64,000 nucleotides of DNA, from assembly GCF_016649425.1 (NCBI RefSeq), contig NZ_JADRCR010000006.1:1-64000 (forward strand), written 5' to 3'. Made by a program: the position numbers and the translations under genes. The number at the start of each line of letters is the position of its first letter. Position 1 is the stretch's first letter. Below, one piece after another: positions 45,681 through 54,558 of the stretch. The notes beneath the pieces are model-generated. The model made no database searches. It was not told the origin of the DNA and was given only the letters and a program-made list of their open reading frames with translations. The stretch is from Limnobaculum allomyrinae (GTDB taxonomy: Bacteria > Pseudomonadota > Gammaproteobacteria > Enterobacterales > Enterobacteriaceae).

Positions 45681-46580
45681 GTGGCGCAGGATAACACAAT
45701 TCTGATTGAACAATTTCTGGATGCGCTCTGGCTGGAACGCAATCTGGCAGAGAATACGCTGGCATCTTACCGTCTGGATTTACAGGCATTAAGCGAGTGG
45801 CTACAGGCTCACGACCTGATGCTGGAGAACGCGCAGGCATTAGATTTGCAATCGTTTCTGGCCGACAGAGTTGATGGCGGATACAAGGCAACCAGTTCCG
45901 CCCGTATGCTAAGTGCCATGCGGCGGCTGTTTCAGTATCTGTATCGGGAAAAGATCCGCAGCGACGATCCTTCGGCGTTGCTATCCTCACCAAAACTACC
46001 ACAAAGATTGCCTAAAGATTTAACCGAGTCTCAGGTAGAATCCCTGTTGCAAACCCCCCGTACTGAAGAACCTATCGAATTGCGCGATAAAGCCATGCTG
46101 GAAGTGCTGTATGCCACCGGATTGCGGGTATCTGAACTGATAGGGCTGACTATCAGTGATGTCAGTCTGCGTCAGGGCGTGGTACGGGCTATTGGTAAAG
46201 GCGACAAAGAACGACTGGTTCCTCTGGGGGAGGAAGCGGTTTACTGGCTTGAACAATATATTCAGTATAGTCGGCCATGGTTGATCAATGGCGGCACACT
46301 GGATATTCTGTTCCCCAGCAAACGCGGGCAGAAAATGACCCGCCAGACATTCTGGCACCGCATTAAACATTATGCGGTGCTGGCCGGTATCGACAGTGAG
46401 GCACTTTCACCTCACGTATTACGTCATGCATTTGCGACACATTTATTGAACCATGGTGCAGATTTGCGTGTCGTACAGATGCTATTAGGTCACAGCGATT
46501 TATCGACCACTCAGATTTATACTCATGTAGCAACCGAACGGTTGAAACAGTTACACCAACAGCACCATCCCCGGGCCTAA
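45681..46580 (+). CDS. xerD: Site-specific tyrosine recombinase XerD
   Basis: The 299-residue recombinase has an N-terminal SAM-like DNA-binding domain and a catalytic domain with Arg in ATGLRVSELIGL, Lys in GKGDKERLVPL, His/Arg in PHVLRHAFATHLL, His in LLGHSDLSTTQ and nucleophilic Tyr in IYTHV. With XerC it resolves chromosome dimers at dif. It starts with GTG 45681 (MAQDNTILIEQFLD) after GGAGGAAAG. Confidence 0.97.
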   Translation: MAQDNTILIEQFLDALWLERNLAENTLASYRLDLQALSEWLQAHDLMLENAQALDLQSFLADRVDGGYKATSSARMLSAMRRLFQYLYREKIRSDDPSALLSSPKLPQRLPKDLTESQVESLLQTPRTEEPIELRDKAMLEVLYATGLRVSELIGLTISDVSLRQGVVRAIGKGDKERLVPLGEEAVYWLEQYIQYSRPWLINGGTLDILFPSKRGQKMTRQTFWHRIKHYAVLAGIDSEALSPHVLRHAFATHLLNHGADLRVVQMLLGHSDLSTTQIYTHVATERLKQLHQQHHPRA

Positions 46581-46615
46581 CCGGATGGGCTCCGGACTGA
46601 TACTCCAAAGGAAAA

Positions 46616-47356
46616 ATGATGAAGAAAGGTTTATTGCTATTAACGCTGGCGCTGACAGCACTCACTTCTGTAGCTAAAGCGGATGATGCGGCGATTAAGC
46701 AAGCTCTGCAACAGAAGCTTGGCGCCACTCAGATCGAGATTCTGCCATCGCCGATTGCCGGATTGCAGACCGTACTGACTGAGGGAGGGGTACTTTACGT
46801 CTCCAGCGATGGTAAACATATTCTGCAAGGACCTTTATATGACATCAGCGGGCCGGTGCCGGTTAATGCCACTTCCGATCAATTAGGGCCAATTCTGTCT
46901 AAGCGGATGGAAGCCCTGAAAGATGAGATGATCATTTATAAAGCACCACAGGAAAAATATGTGGTCACTGTCTTTACTGATATCACCTGCGGTTACTGCA
47001 CCAAGTTGCACAAAGAAATTGCTGGTTATAATGAGTTAGGTATCACCGTTCGTTATCTGGCTTATCCACGTCAGGGCGTTGAGTCAGACGCAGAGAAAAA
47101 AATGGCGTCTATCTGGTGTGCGTCTGACCGTATGACGGCCTTTGATGATGCGATGGCCGGTAAAGCAGTAAAACCAGCCAAGTGTGATATTGATATTAAA
47201 CGTCATTATGAACTGGGTTCACTGTTTGGTATTCAGGGAACACCAGCTATCGTTGTCGATGGTACCACCGTACTTTCTGGCTATAGTGCTCCAAGCGATC
47301 TGAAAGCGACGCTGGATGCTTATACTGCACATAAAAACGGTATAAAAGTTAACTAA
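46616..47356 (+). CDS. dsbC: Disulphide isomerase DsbC
   Basis: The 246-residue protein has a signal peptide (about 1-22, ending AKA), an N-terminal dimerisation domain and a thioredoxin fold with CGYC (Cys125, Cys128) and the cis-proline in GTPAIV. It isomerises non-native disulphides in the periplasm and is kept reduced by DsbD. It lies 35 bases after xerD and before recJ, the conserved enteric order. ATG 46616 or 46619 may be used. Confidence 0.97.
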   Translation: MMKKGLLLLTLALTALTSVAKADDAAIKQALQQKLGATQIEILPSPIAGLQTVLTEGGVLYVSSDGKHILQGPLYDISGPVPVNATSDQLGPILSKRMEALKDEMIIYKAPQEKYVVTVFTDITCGYCTKLHKEIAGYNELGITVRYLAYPRQGVESDAEKKMASIWCASDRMTAFDDAMAGKAVKPAKCDIDIKRHYELGSLFGIQGTPAIVVDGTTVLSGYSAPSDLKATLDAYTAHKNGIKVN

Positions 47357-47371
47357 TTCTTTCGTTAGTCG

Positions 47372-47408
47372 CCCGCAGCAGTTGGTACTGCTGCGGGTAT
47401 TGCGCTTT
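47372..47408 (+). terminator. Hairpin between dsbC and recJ
   Basis: CCCGCAGCAG (47372-47381) pairs perfectly with 47388-47397 over TTGGTA. The downstream sequence TATTGCGCTTTG is only partly T-rich, so termination is likely partial. Confidence 0.5.
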
Positions 47409-47448
47409 GCTCTTCGCGGTAAACACCAGGTTTAAATACGTTCCCACT

Positions 47449-49179
47449 ATGAATAAAACACAATTACGTCGTCGTCCTCAGGTTGACAGCAGTACTCTGC
47501 CATCGACAATTCCAGCGCTATTGCGTCATTTATATGCCTCTCGTGGGGTAACGGATGCCAGCCAGTTGGATAAAGGTGCCAGAAGTTTACTGAGCTATCA
47601 GCAACTGGACGGAATACAGCAAGGGGTAGATTTGCTGTTGGCGGCGTTGAAGGATAAACGTCAGATTATCATCGTGGGTGATTTTGATGCGGATGGAGCC
47701 ACCAGCACGGCGTTAAGCATTCTGGCGCTGCGCAGTATGGGTTTTCCCCGAGTGAATTATCTGGTGCCTAATCGGTTTGAAGATGGCTACGGCCTGAGCC
47801 CGGAAGTGGTTGAACAGGCCGCGGAGTTGGGGGCAGAACTGATTGTTACCGTGGATAACGGAATCTCTTCCCATGCCGGAGTTGATAGCGCTCATGCCAA
47901 AGGGATTCAGGTGCTGGTCACCGATCACCATTTGCCGGGAGAAACGCTACCTGCCGCAGAAGCCATTATTAATCCAAATCTGGATAACTGTGAGTTTCCC
48001 TCTAAATCACTGGCGGGTGTGGGCGTCGCTTTCTATTTGATGCTGGCTCTACGGGCTCGTTTACGTGAAGAACAATGGTTTGAACAGCAGGGAATTGTGG
48101 AACCAAATCTGGCGGAACTGCTGGATTTAGTTGCCTTGGGTACCGTAGCGGATGTGGTACCGCTGGATGCTAATAACCGAATTCTGGTGCATCAGGGGCT
48201 TAATCGTATTCGTGCCGGGCAGTGTCGTCCGGGGATTAAGGCATTGCTGGAAGTCTCTAAGCGAGATGCCAGGCAACTGACCGCCAACGATATGGGTTTC
48301 TCGCTGGGGCCGCGACTGAATGCGGCAGGGCGTTTGGATAATATGTCCATCGGCGTTGAGTTACTGCTGAGTAACGATATGGCTGAAGCGCGTGGGATGG
48401 CAAGCGATCTGGATACGCTAAACCATACGCGCCGCGAGATTGAACAAGGGATGCAGATTGAGGCGCTGGCGCTGTGCCAGCAGCTTGAGCAAAACGAAGC
48501 CGAGCTCCCTTATGGTGTGGCAATGTACCATCCTGAATGGCATCAGGGGGTGGTAGGTATTTTAGCTTCAAGAATTAAAGAGCGTTTTTACCGTCCGGTG
48601 ATTGCGTTTGCTCCGGCAGGTGATGGGATTCTCAAAGGATCCGGGCGTTCGATTGCCGGATTGCACCTGCGTGATGCCCTTGAACGATTAGATACCCTTT
48701 ATCCGGGGTTAATGCTGCGATTTGGTGGTCATGCTATGGCGGCTGGGTTATCCCTTGAAGAATCCCGCTTCAGCGAGTTTCAGCAGCGTTTTGCTGATTT
48801 AATTGGTGAATGGTTGGATCCCTCCGCGCTGGAAGGCGTTATCTGGACAGATGGTGAATTGGAAAATGCTTTACTAACGCTGGATACCGCTGAGTTACTA
48901 CGCGATGGTGGCCCATGGGGGCAGTCATTTCCGGAGCCGGTATTTGACGGTCAGTTTAAAATCCTACAGCAGCGTCTGGTTGGTGAACGGCATTTAAAAG
49001 TGACTGTTGAACCGGTAGGTGGGGGTATGCTATTAGATGGTATTGCATTCAATATTGATACGACCCAATGGCCGGATGCCAGTATTAAACAGGCCACTAT
49101 TGCTTATAAACTGGATATTAATGAATATCGCGGCAATCGTAATGTTCAATTAATGATTCAGCACTTATGGGCTAATTAA
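47449..49179 (+). CDS. recJ: Single-stranded-DNA-specific exonuclease RecJ
   Basis: The 576-residue product (E. coli 577) is a 5'-3' ssDNA exonuclease of the DHH superfamily, acting in recombination and mismatch repair. DFDADGATST, VDNGISSH, VTDHHLPG and the DHHA1 part with FGGHAMAAGLSL are all visible. ATG 47449 was chosen by alignment; a longer frame starts at a TTG at 47407. Enterics follow recJ with prfB and lysS; here neither is present. Confidence 0.96.
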   Translation: MNKTQLRRRPQVDSSTLPSTIPALLRHLYASRGVTDASQLDKGARSLLSYQQLDGIQQGVDLLLAALKDKRQIIIVGDFDADGATSTALSILALRSMGFPRVNYLVPNRFEDGYGLSPEVVEQAAELGAELIVTVDNGISSHAGVDSAHAKGIQVLVTDHHLPGETLPAAEAIINPNLDNCEFPSKSLAGVGVAFYLMLALRARLREEQWFEQQGIVEPNLAELLDLVALGTVADVVPLDANNRILVHQGLNRIRAGQCRPGIKALLEVSKRDARQLTANDMGFSLGPRLNAAGRLDNMSIGVELLLSNDMAEARGMASDLDTLNHTRREIEQGMQIEALALCQQLEQNEAELPYGVAMYHPEWHQGVVGILASRIKERFYRPVIAFAPAGDGILKGSGRSIAGLHLRDALERLDTLYPGLMLRFGGHAMAAGLSLEESRFSEFQQRFADLIGEWLDPSALEGVIWTDGELENALLTLDTAELLRDGGPWGQSFPEPVFDGQFKILQQRLVGERHLKVTVEPVGGGMLLDGIAFNIDTTQWPDASIKQATIAYKLDINEYRGNRNVQLMIQHLWAN

Positions 49180-49659
49180 TTTAACTAAAATAAATACCGT
49201 CTTTATTTTACTTAGGTAAGGCCTAATAACCACACTTGTGATAATCAATATACATAAGACACTTGTTTTATCGAGCGGTGTATTTGCCACAATAAAAAAA
49301 ATAACATCTCGTTATCTTTTTTTATGAAATTATTTTGCACGGGTAATAAAAAGTTAGTGTTTTAATTTTAATCAAAATCAGTGCGTTAGATTGGGTTGAG
49401 CGAGAATTAATAATAATTTTAATTATTCGGCGCTATTTCTATAAATATTATATTGTAGGACAATTACTATAGCTGAACTTAAATAGATTGACGTTTCCTG
49501 TTTCTTTCTCTTAAGCTCCCATCCGTTAATTATGTCCTTCAATAATTAAACCGGCAATAAGATGATTAACCTCATTATTAAATTAACTAACTTCTATATT
49601 TATAGTGAACTGTAATGGTTTGTTATAGATACTATTTATCCAAGGATAGATGAATAACA
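49180..49659 (+). other. AT-rich spacer after recJ
   Basis: 480 bp of strongly AT-rich DNA without a frame of note. It presumably holds the promoter of the next gene, but I cannot fix hexamers. The composition shift and the loss of the recJ-prfB link mark a rearrangement or insertion boundary. Confidence 0.5.
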
Positions 49660-50883
49660 ATGGACAATATAATTAAGCTACTGACTGCCAATGTAACACC
49701 GCAGCTGATTGAAAAACTATCTCACTCTTTGGGAGAAAAAGAGAGCGGTCTGGGACTGGCATTACCCAGCGTTTTTCCTGTTGTTTTAGATCAGGTGAGA
49801 AATTACCTGAAACATTCGAATAGCTCTCATGAGTTTATTGCTGAATTAGAGGAAATTCCTGAGTTTAATATTAATAGTCTCATTGATGGTAATCATCACC
49901 AGAGCGATAAATTATCCTCATTGATGACTATGATCACCGGTAAAATGCCAGAAATCACTGATAAAGTGGCTTCGGTATTTAATCTGAACGGTAGCTCAGC
50001 CAAAATGCTGTTAACCGTCGCTGGTGGAATGGTGATGAATGCGCTGAGAGATTATGTCAATAATCGTGCTACTCAGTCTATTTCACTGAAGGGATGGTTA
50101 TCTTCTCAGGCTCACCTGATTTCTGCCGAATTGCCGGTTCAATTCCAGTCATTCTCTGGCGATCAGGCAATGAAACAAAACACCGTTAAGGTGGTTGCCC
50201 CAGCTAAACCACTGCTCAACCCGGATGCACCAATTAAGCCAACACCTAAATTAGCTGAAAAGAAAAAAGGTGGTGGTAAATGGTGGCTGCTTCTGTTGTT
50301 ACTGTTGATTCTGGCTGCGGTTTATTTCCTGCGTGGTTGTGGTACTACTAAAGAAAGTACTCCTGTAGAAATTGCACCGCCAGCAGCTACCTCTCAGGTG
50401 ACTACCGGAAATCTTTGGGGCAATCTGGGTGATTTCTTCCGTAAATTATTACCAGATGGTAAAGAGCTGAATATTCCACAGTATGGTGTTGAAAATAAAC
50501 TGATTGAGTTTATCGAAAGCAGCCTGCCAGTAGACAGCACCATCTGGTTCTCTTTTGACCGTTTATTGTTTAAAACCAACAGCGCTCAACTGGAGCCACA
50601 GTCGGATGAACAGCTGAATAACATCGTTGCGATTCTGAAAGCTTATCCAAATGTGAAACTGAAGCTGGGTGGCTATACCGATAATACCGGTACTGAAGAG
50701 ATTAACCTGAAGTTATCTCAGGATCGTGCAGACTCTGTACGTGCTCAGATGATCCAACTGGGTGCTGATGCCAGCCGCCTGGAAGCGAAAGGTTATGGTT
50801 CAGAACATCCGGTAGCGCCAAACGATACAGATGAAAATCGTGCTAAAAACCGTCGTATTGATATTTTAGTTATCGAGAAGTAA
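49660..50883 (+). CDS. Membrane-anchored OmpA-domain protein with DUF937-like N-terminus
   Basis: The 407-residue protein has an N-terminal helical region (about 1-160) with repeated Gly/Leu/Ser-rich helices like DUF937, a Lys/Pro-rich linker, one membrane segment (about 207-225, WWLLLLLLLILAAVYFL) followed by a Cys, and a C-terminal OmpA peptidoglycan-binding domain (FKTNSAQLEP, GGYTDNTGTEEINLKLSQDRAD, NRRIDI). The topology is a cytoplasmic N-part and periplasmic OmpA domain. Its role is unknown; cell-wall anchoring of an inner-membrane complex is possible. AAGGA lies upstream of the ATG. Confidence 0.8.
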   Translation: MDNIIKLLTANVTPQLIEKLSHSLGEKESGLGLALPSVFPVVLDQVRNYLKHSNSSHEFIAELEEIPEFNINSLIDGNHHQSDKLSSLMTMITGKMPEITDKVASVFNLNGSSAKMLLTVAGGMVMNALRDYVNNRATQSISLKGWLSSQAHLISAELPVQFQSFSGDQAMKQNTVKVVAPAKPLLNPDAPIKPTPKLAEKKKGGGKWWLLLLLLLILAAVYFLRGCGTTKESTPVEIAPPAATSQVTTGNLWGNLGDFFRKLLPDGKELNIPQYGVENKLIEFIESSLPVDSTIWFSFDRLLFKTNSAQLEPQSDEQLNNIVAILKAYPNVKLKLGGYTDNTGTEEINLKLSQDRADSVRAQMIQLGADASRLEAKGYGSEHPVAPNDTDENRAKNRRIDILVIEK

Positions 50884-50890
50884 TGCATTA

Positions 50891-50925
50891 GTCTCTCTCA
50901 ACCTGTGTGACAGGTTGAGAGAGAC
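50891..50925. terminator. Perfect 16-bp hairpin between convergent genes
   Basis: GTCTCTCTCAACCTGT (50891-50906) pairs perfectly with 50910-50925 over a GTG loop. It lies between the stops of the OmpA-domain gene and the flavin reductase gene and has no T-tract on either side, so it may act as a barrier or 3' stabiliser for both. Confidence 0.6.
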
Positions 50926-50939
50926 GTCAACATGTACCA

Positions 50940-51881
50940 TTAACGTAGCGCAATAATCCCTTTTAATACCTTACGTAGCGTCTCTATCTCTTCTTCACTA
51001 AACGTCGATAACACGTGATCCTGCTGTCTGGCTGCAATATCCCATAGCATTTCAGCCTGTGTCGTTCCTGCATCCGTCAGGCGATAACCACTTTGAGTAT
51101 GAGAAACTAAGCCTTTTCGACACAGATTTTCTTCTGCATCTTCAATTTCCCGATCCGGCATGGCGGCCTCCACCAGAAGGCGAGAACGTTCCAGTTCGGC
51201 ATCATTTTCCAGCACCATTAGCATACGAGCCTCATTGGCGCGTAAACCGGTAGAAAGTTGTTTCGGCTGGTAGTCAGCCTGATAGCTGCGCAATGCCTGG
51301 GTTAACAGGTAGAAGATATTGTTACGTAATCTACCCTGAAAAGTGCTTTGCGTGGTGCCGCACTCTTCTTTCTTTTGTATGCGCGGATAAGGGAGAACCA
51401 TCGAGTAAGATCCCTGATGGTAAACCAGCGGTGCGCGCCCACAGTCATCAAAAGCGACCACTTTTCCGATCATTATCCAATGGTCACCTCCGTCGACCTG
51501 CTGATATTTTTCGCACTGAAAACGAGCAGAACAATCAATAAACAGAGGTGCGCCGCCCGCACCGGCTTCGATGTCTACACCGGCAAACTTATCGTCCTGA
51601 GGGCGGGCAAACTGGTTAGACAGATTGACCTGATCTGCCGCCAGCACATTAATAGCAAAATGCGTAGCCTGCTCGAATACCGGATAGCTACCGGAACGCT
51701 TATCGATACTCCATAGCACCAGCGGTGGATCGAGAGACACAGAGTTAAAGCTATTGGCGGTTACCCCGACTTTGGTTCCGTCAGGCAAAGCCGCCGTTAC
51801 AATGGTTACACCGGTTGCAAAGTTACCCAGAGCGCGCCGGAAAGCGCGCGGGTCCAGAGTATTATCAGCATGGGTTGTCAT
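50940..51881 (-). CDS. Flavin reductase with C-terminal MarR-like domain (HPA hydroxylase C1 type)
   Basis: The 313-residue protein joins a flavin reductase split-barrel domain (about 1-165: FRRALGNFATGVTIVTA, GVTANSFNSVSLDPPLVLWSI, HFAINVLAADQ) to a winged-helix MarR-like domain (about 185-313). This fusion is the layout of the C1 reductase of Acinetobacter 4-hydroxyphenylacetate 3-hydroxylase, in which the C-terminal domain senses the substrate. It reduces FMN with NADH and passes it to the oxygenase encoded 23 bases upstream. Enteric HpaC is about 170 residues and lacks the second domain. Confidence 0.85.
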   Translation of the reverse strand: MTTHADNTLDPRAFRRALGNFATGVTIVTAALPDGTKVGVTANSFNSVSLDPPLVLWSIDKRSGSYPVFEQATHFAINVLAADQVNLSNQFARPQDDKFAGVDIEAGAGGAPLFIDCSARFQCEKYQQVDGGDHWIMIGKVVAFDDCGRAPLVYHQGSYSMVLPYPRIQKKEECGTTQSTFQGRLRNNIFYLLTQALRSYQADYQPKQLSTGLRANEARMLMVLENDAELERSRLLVEAAMPDREIEDAEENLCRKGLVSHTQSGYRLTDAGTTQAEMLWDIAARQQDHVLSTFSEEEIETLRKVLKGIIALR

Positions 51882-51904
51882 GAAGCAGGACTCCTTATCT
51901 CATC

Positions 51905-53074
51905 TCAAACCATGGTTGGATCGGGTTCCAGTCCCATCAGCTCACGGCCGAGGATCTGTGAACAGACGTCATAGTCGGTGTAGGCGTGTGCCGCCGTCAT
52001 GTGTGAATCACGGAACAGGCGCTGTATTTCATTGTGCTCCATCCAGCTGGTTGCGCCGGCGGCACTGAACAGACGGTCTACCGCTTCCACGCACATTTTT
52101 ACCGCGTAGGCTTGATTGGTGCGCCAGTTAGTGAGCGTCGCTCTGGTTGGATATTGGTGGTTGCGTCCATGCTCTGCATGCTCTTCCCAGGTTTTTTCCA
52201 GAAATGCGCGGGCAGCGCCAACCTGATGGGTTGATTCCGCCAGCCGCATCAAAGCTGGTGTTGCAGTACCAACTTTTGCACCGGTATAGGCGCGTACACG
52301 GTTTTGAGTTTTCTCTTTGAATGCCACCAGCATACGTTCGGCAACCCCAAGGCTGATAGAGGCGAAGCCACAGGCGAAATAGGGGCGATAAGGGGTATAA
52401 AAAATATCGCTGTCAGGGTAGAGATCGAAACCGCTGGAACGACCTTCCATCATGTCCTGTGCGGCTTCAATACGGTGATTAGGAATAAAGGCATCTTTAA
52501 TCACCAGGGTTTTGGAACCGCTGCTACGCATACCAACGGCATACCAGTCATCGCGAATTTCATAATCGCTACGTGGGATCACCCCGAAGCTATAAATCAG
52601 TTCGCCTTTGTCGTTTTCACGACGCATGCCGACAATCGCCCAGTCAGCATGGTCACAGCCGCTGCTCCAGCCCATTTCACCGCTGAGATAGACTCCGCCA
52701 TCGCCTTCGCGAATGGTACTGAATGGCGCGATACTGCTGCTGGCGGTGGCGTCCGGATTATCTCCCCAGATCTCATCCTGTAACTGTTTTGAGAACATGG
52801 CCAGTTGATGGCTATGGGTACACAGCAGGCTGAATGCCCAGGCGGTACCGCCGCAGGCTCCGGCCAGAGCCGCAACGCAGTCGGTAAATTCAGGCAGAGA
52901 GATTTCCATACCGCCATAGTGTTTTGGCTGAAATACTCGGTGCATACCGATGCCTTTTAACAGGGCGATATTTTCGTCAGGTACTTTTCGTTCCAGTTCT
53001 GCACGAGCGGCGTTGGCGGCAATAGCCGGAAGGATTGGTTTTAATTTCTCAAGCATCGGGTTGGTCTTTTTCAT
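51905..53074 (-). CDS. 4-hydroxyphenylacetate 3-hydroxylase, oxygenase component (C2 type)
   Basis: The 389-residue protein has the acyl-CoA dehydrogenase fold of group D flavin monooxygenases (ACGGTAWAFSLLCTHSHQLAMF, GEMGWSSGCDHADW, and a C-terminal helical bundle with HEIQRLFRDSHMTAAHA-like features). It resembles C2 of Acinetobacter and HsaA rather than enteric HpaB (about 520 residues, a different family). It should use reduced flavin and oxygen to convert 4-hydroxyphenylacetate to homoprotocatechuate. Its place after hpaA, where hpaBC normally stand, supports the role. Confidence 0.85.
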   Translation of the reverse strand: MKKTNPMLEKLKPILPAIAANAARAELERKVPDENIALLKGIGMHRVFQPKHYGGMEISLPEFTDCVAALAGACGGTAWAFSLLCTHSHQLAMFSKQLQDEIWGDNPDATASSSIAPFSTIREGDGGVYLSGEMGWSSGCDHADWAIVGMRRENDKGELIYSFGVIPRSDYEIRDDWYAVGMRSSGSKTLVIKDAFIPNHRIEAAQDMMEGRSSGFDLYPDSDIFYTPYRPYFACGFASISLGVAERMLVAFKEKTQNRVRAYTGAKVGTATPALMRLAESTHQVGAARAFLEKTWEEHAEHGRNHQYPTRATLTNWRTNQAYAVKMCVEAVDRLFSAAGATSWMEHNEIQRLFRDSHMTAAHAYTDYDVCSQILGRELMGLEPDPTMV

Positions 53075-53280
53075 AATCTGATTGCCTCCATGGTGTTTCA
53101 GTACGCTGTAGTGCGCTTTTTATTGTTCTCCCTCCACCAGTTGCGAAGGGGTTTTGATTCAGTGATTAAAATGAATGTTATTTATTTGTTTAAATTTTAT
53201 TTATACATTGAAACAAGATAATCACAGACAAAGAAGAGACTTTTAAGGCAATGACGGGTACTTTTCATGGGCTGACAGGA

Positions 53281-54213
53281 TTAAGTTATTGGTTCTGTCG
53301 GCTTATCGGAAATAGAAACCCGGCTCATACGATAACCCGTTGGAGAACTGCCGGTCATGCGGTTAAAGAAGCGGGCAAAATAGGCGGGATCTTTGAACCC
53401 CAACTGATAGGCAATGGTATGAACCGAATCGGTTGAAAACAGCAGAGAGCGTTTGGCTTCGCTGATAATACGTTCAAAAATGAGGCGTTTGGGTGGCATG
53501 TTAGAGAAGCGGCGGCAGAGATCGTTAAGTCGTGATTCAGTAATACCGATTAATCCGGCGTAATGGGGCACGTTATAGTGCTCTCGATAATGCTGATCAA
53601 TCAAAAAGTTAAAGCGTTGGAACAGCTTAATATTGCCTTTCACACTGCACACCGAGGACTCCAGTTCCTCAATATTGCGCAACAGTTGAATAAACAGTGC
53701 CTGAGAAAGCAGAGCCAGAGTTTGTTCTCCCGGCCCGTCCTGTTGTTGAAACTCTGCGGCAATAAGCTGCCAGTAGGTTCTGATTGTGCTGAGTTCTTTA
53801 TCCTGCCCGGATAATGACTGGCAAATGGCAGGCAGATTTAGCGCCCCCTGATTGCCGGGATAGAGTTTTTCTAATAGAGGCCAAACTAATTCCTGACGTA
53901 TCGTCAGAACATGGCCATCGCTGTCTGATTTAGTATTGAACGCATGGGGTATGGAAGGGGGAGTAATAATAAACAGCGGTGCCTGCACTGAATAGTGTTG
54001 ATCATCAAGCTGTAGCTCAATTTGTCCACTGTCTAAGAAGTGCACCTGAAAATAACAGTCATGCCAGTGAACCTGCATATCCCGACCAAAAAACTCAGCC
54101 AGACGGGCAAAGGACTCATAGTGAACATCCCGTGACTCATAGCGAGCGTCATAGACTTTGCTGATATCGATATTAGCGATAAAAGGCTGTGGGTGGTGGT
54201 TTTTGTCGTTCAT
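53281..54213 (-). CDS. hpaA: AraC-family activator HpaA
   Basis: The 310-residue regulator has an N-terminal cupin sensing domain (FFGRDMQVHWHDCYFQVHFLDSGQIELQLDD) and a C-terminal AraC DNA-binding domain (ESRLNDLCRRFSNMPPKRLIFERII, then IAYQLGFKDPAYFARFFNRMTG). It matches E. coli W HpaA, which activates the hydroxylase genes in response to 4-hydroxyphenylacetate. The start at 54213 (MNDKNHHP) follows a GGGAGGCG site; the longer frame runs into a dispersed repeat and is not used. The 206-bp AT-rich gap after it probably holds the hydroxylase promoter. Confidence 0.94.
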   Translation of the reverse strand: MNDKNHHPQPFIANIDISKVYDARYESRDVHYESFARLAEFFGRDMQVHWHDCYFQVHFLDSGQIELQLDDQHYSVQAPLFIITPPSIPHAFNTKSDSDGHVLTIRQELVWPLLEKLYPGNQGALNLPAICQSLSGQDKELSTIRTYWQLIAAEFQQQDGPGEQTLALLSQALFIQLLRNIEELESSVCSVKGNIKLFQRFNFLIDQHYREHYNVPHYAGLIGITESRLNDLCRRFSNMPPKRLIFERIISEAKRSLLFSTDSVHTIAYQLGFKDPAYFARFFNRMTGSSPTGYRMSRVSISDKPTEPIT

Positions 54214-54318
54214 AGACGCCTCCCGGGTATATTGAGTTTGAGCGGTTTTTAGTTTTAGTGCTGAGTCAATTTCGTCCACTAATCGTGTTGTGTCTGAATG
54301 AATATTGGTGCGAGTGGC

Positions 54319-54484
54319 CGAGCAAGGGGCGTTAGGGCGAACGCCCCCTGCACCCCCGCGCCTTCGCACCCGAATCCAGGTCGCTACGCGACTCCCTTCC
54401 TCCTTCTTTCGGCCTTAACGCACCGGCGCAGAGCCGCTCCCTACGTCGCTGCGCCTCGGCCAACATCCCTGTTGGCCGTGCTAC
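54319..54484 (+). repeat. Dispersed GC-rich repeat, family 2, copy 2
   Basis: Matches 10459-10631 in the same orientation. It opens with the hairpin GCAAGGGGCGTT/AACGCCCCCTGC (54322-54351, one mismatch) and closes with ACGCACCGGCGCAGAGCCGC through CGTGCTAC, with CCAACATCCCTGTTGG inside. It lies in the 345-bp hpaX-hpaA spacer, antiparallel to the operon. A minus-strand frame from here extends into hpaA by chance. Confidence 0.85.
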
Positions 54485-54558
54485 CCTCTCTCAGTCGTCA
54501 GCTGAATTCCAGTGCTCTGGAAGGTCAAGGGCCAGTTTCTGATTCAGTTGTTTAAAAC

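Noticed and set aside
54214-54369. 52-codon N-terminal extension of HpaA
   Set aside because: It is encoded within a dispersed repeat, lacks homology, and the internal ATG at 54213 has a good ribosome binding site and matches the family start.
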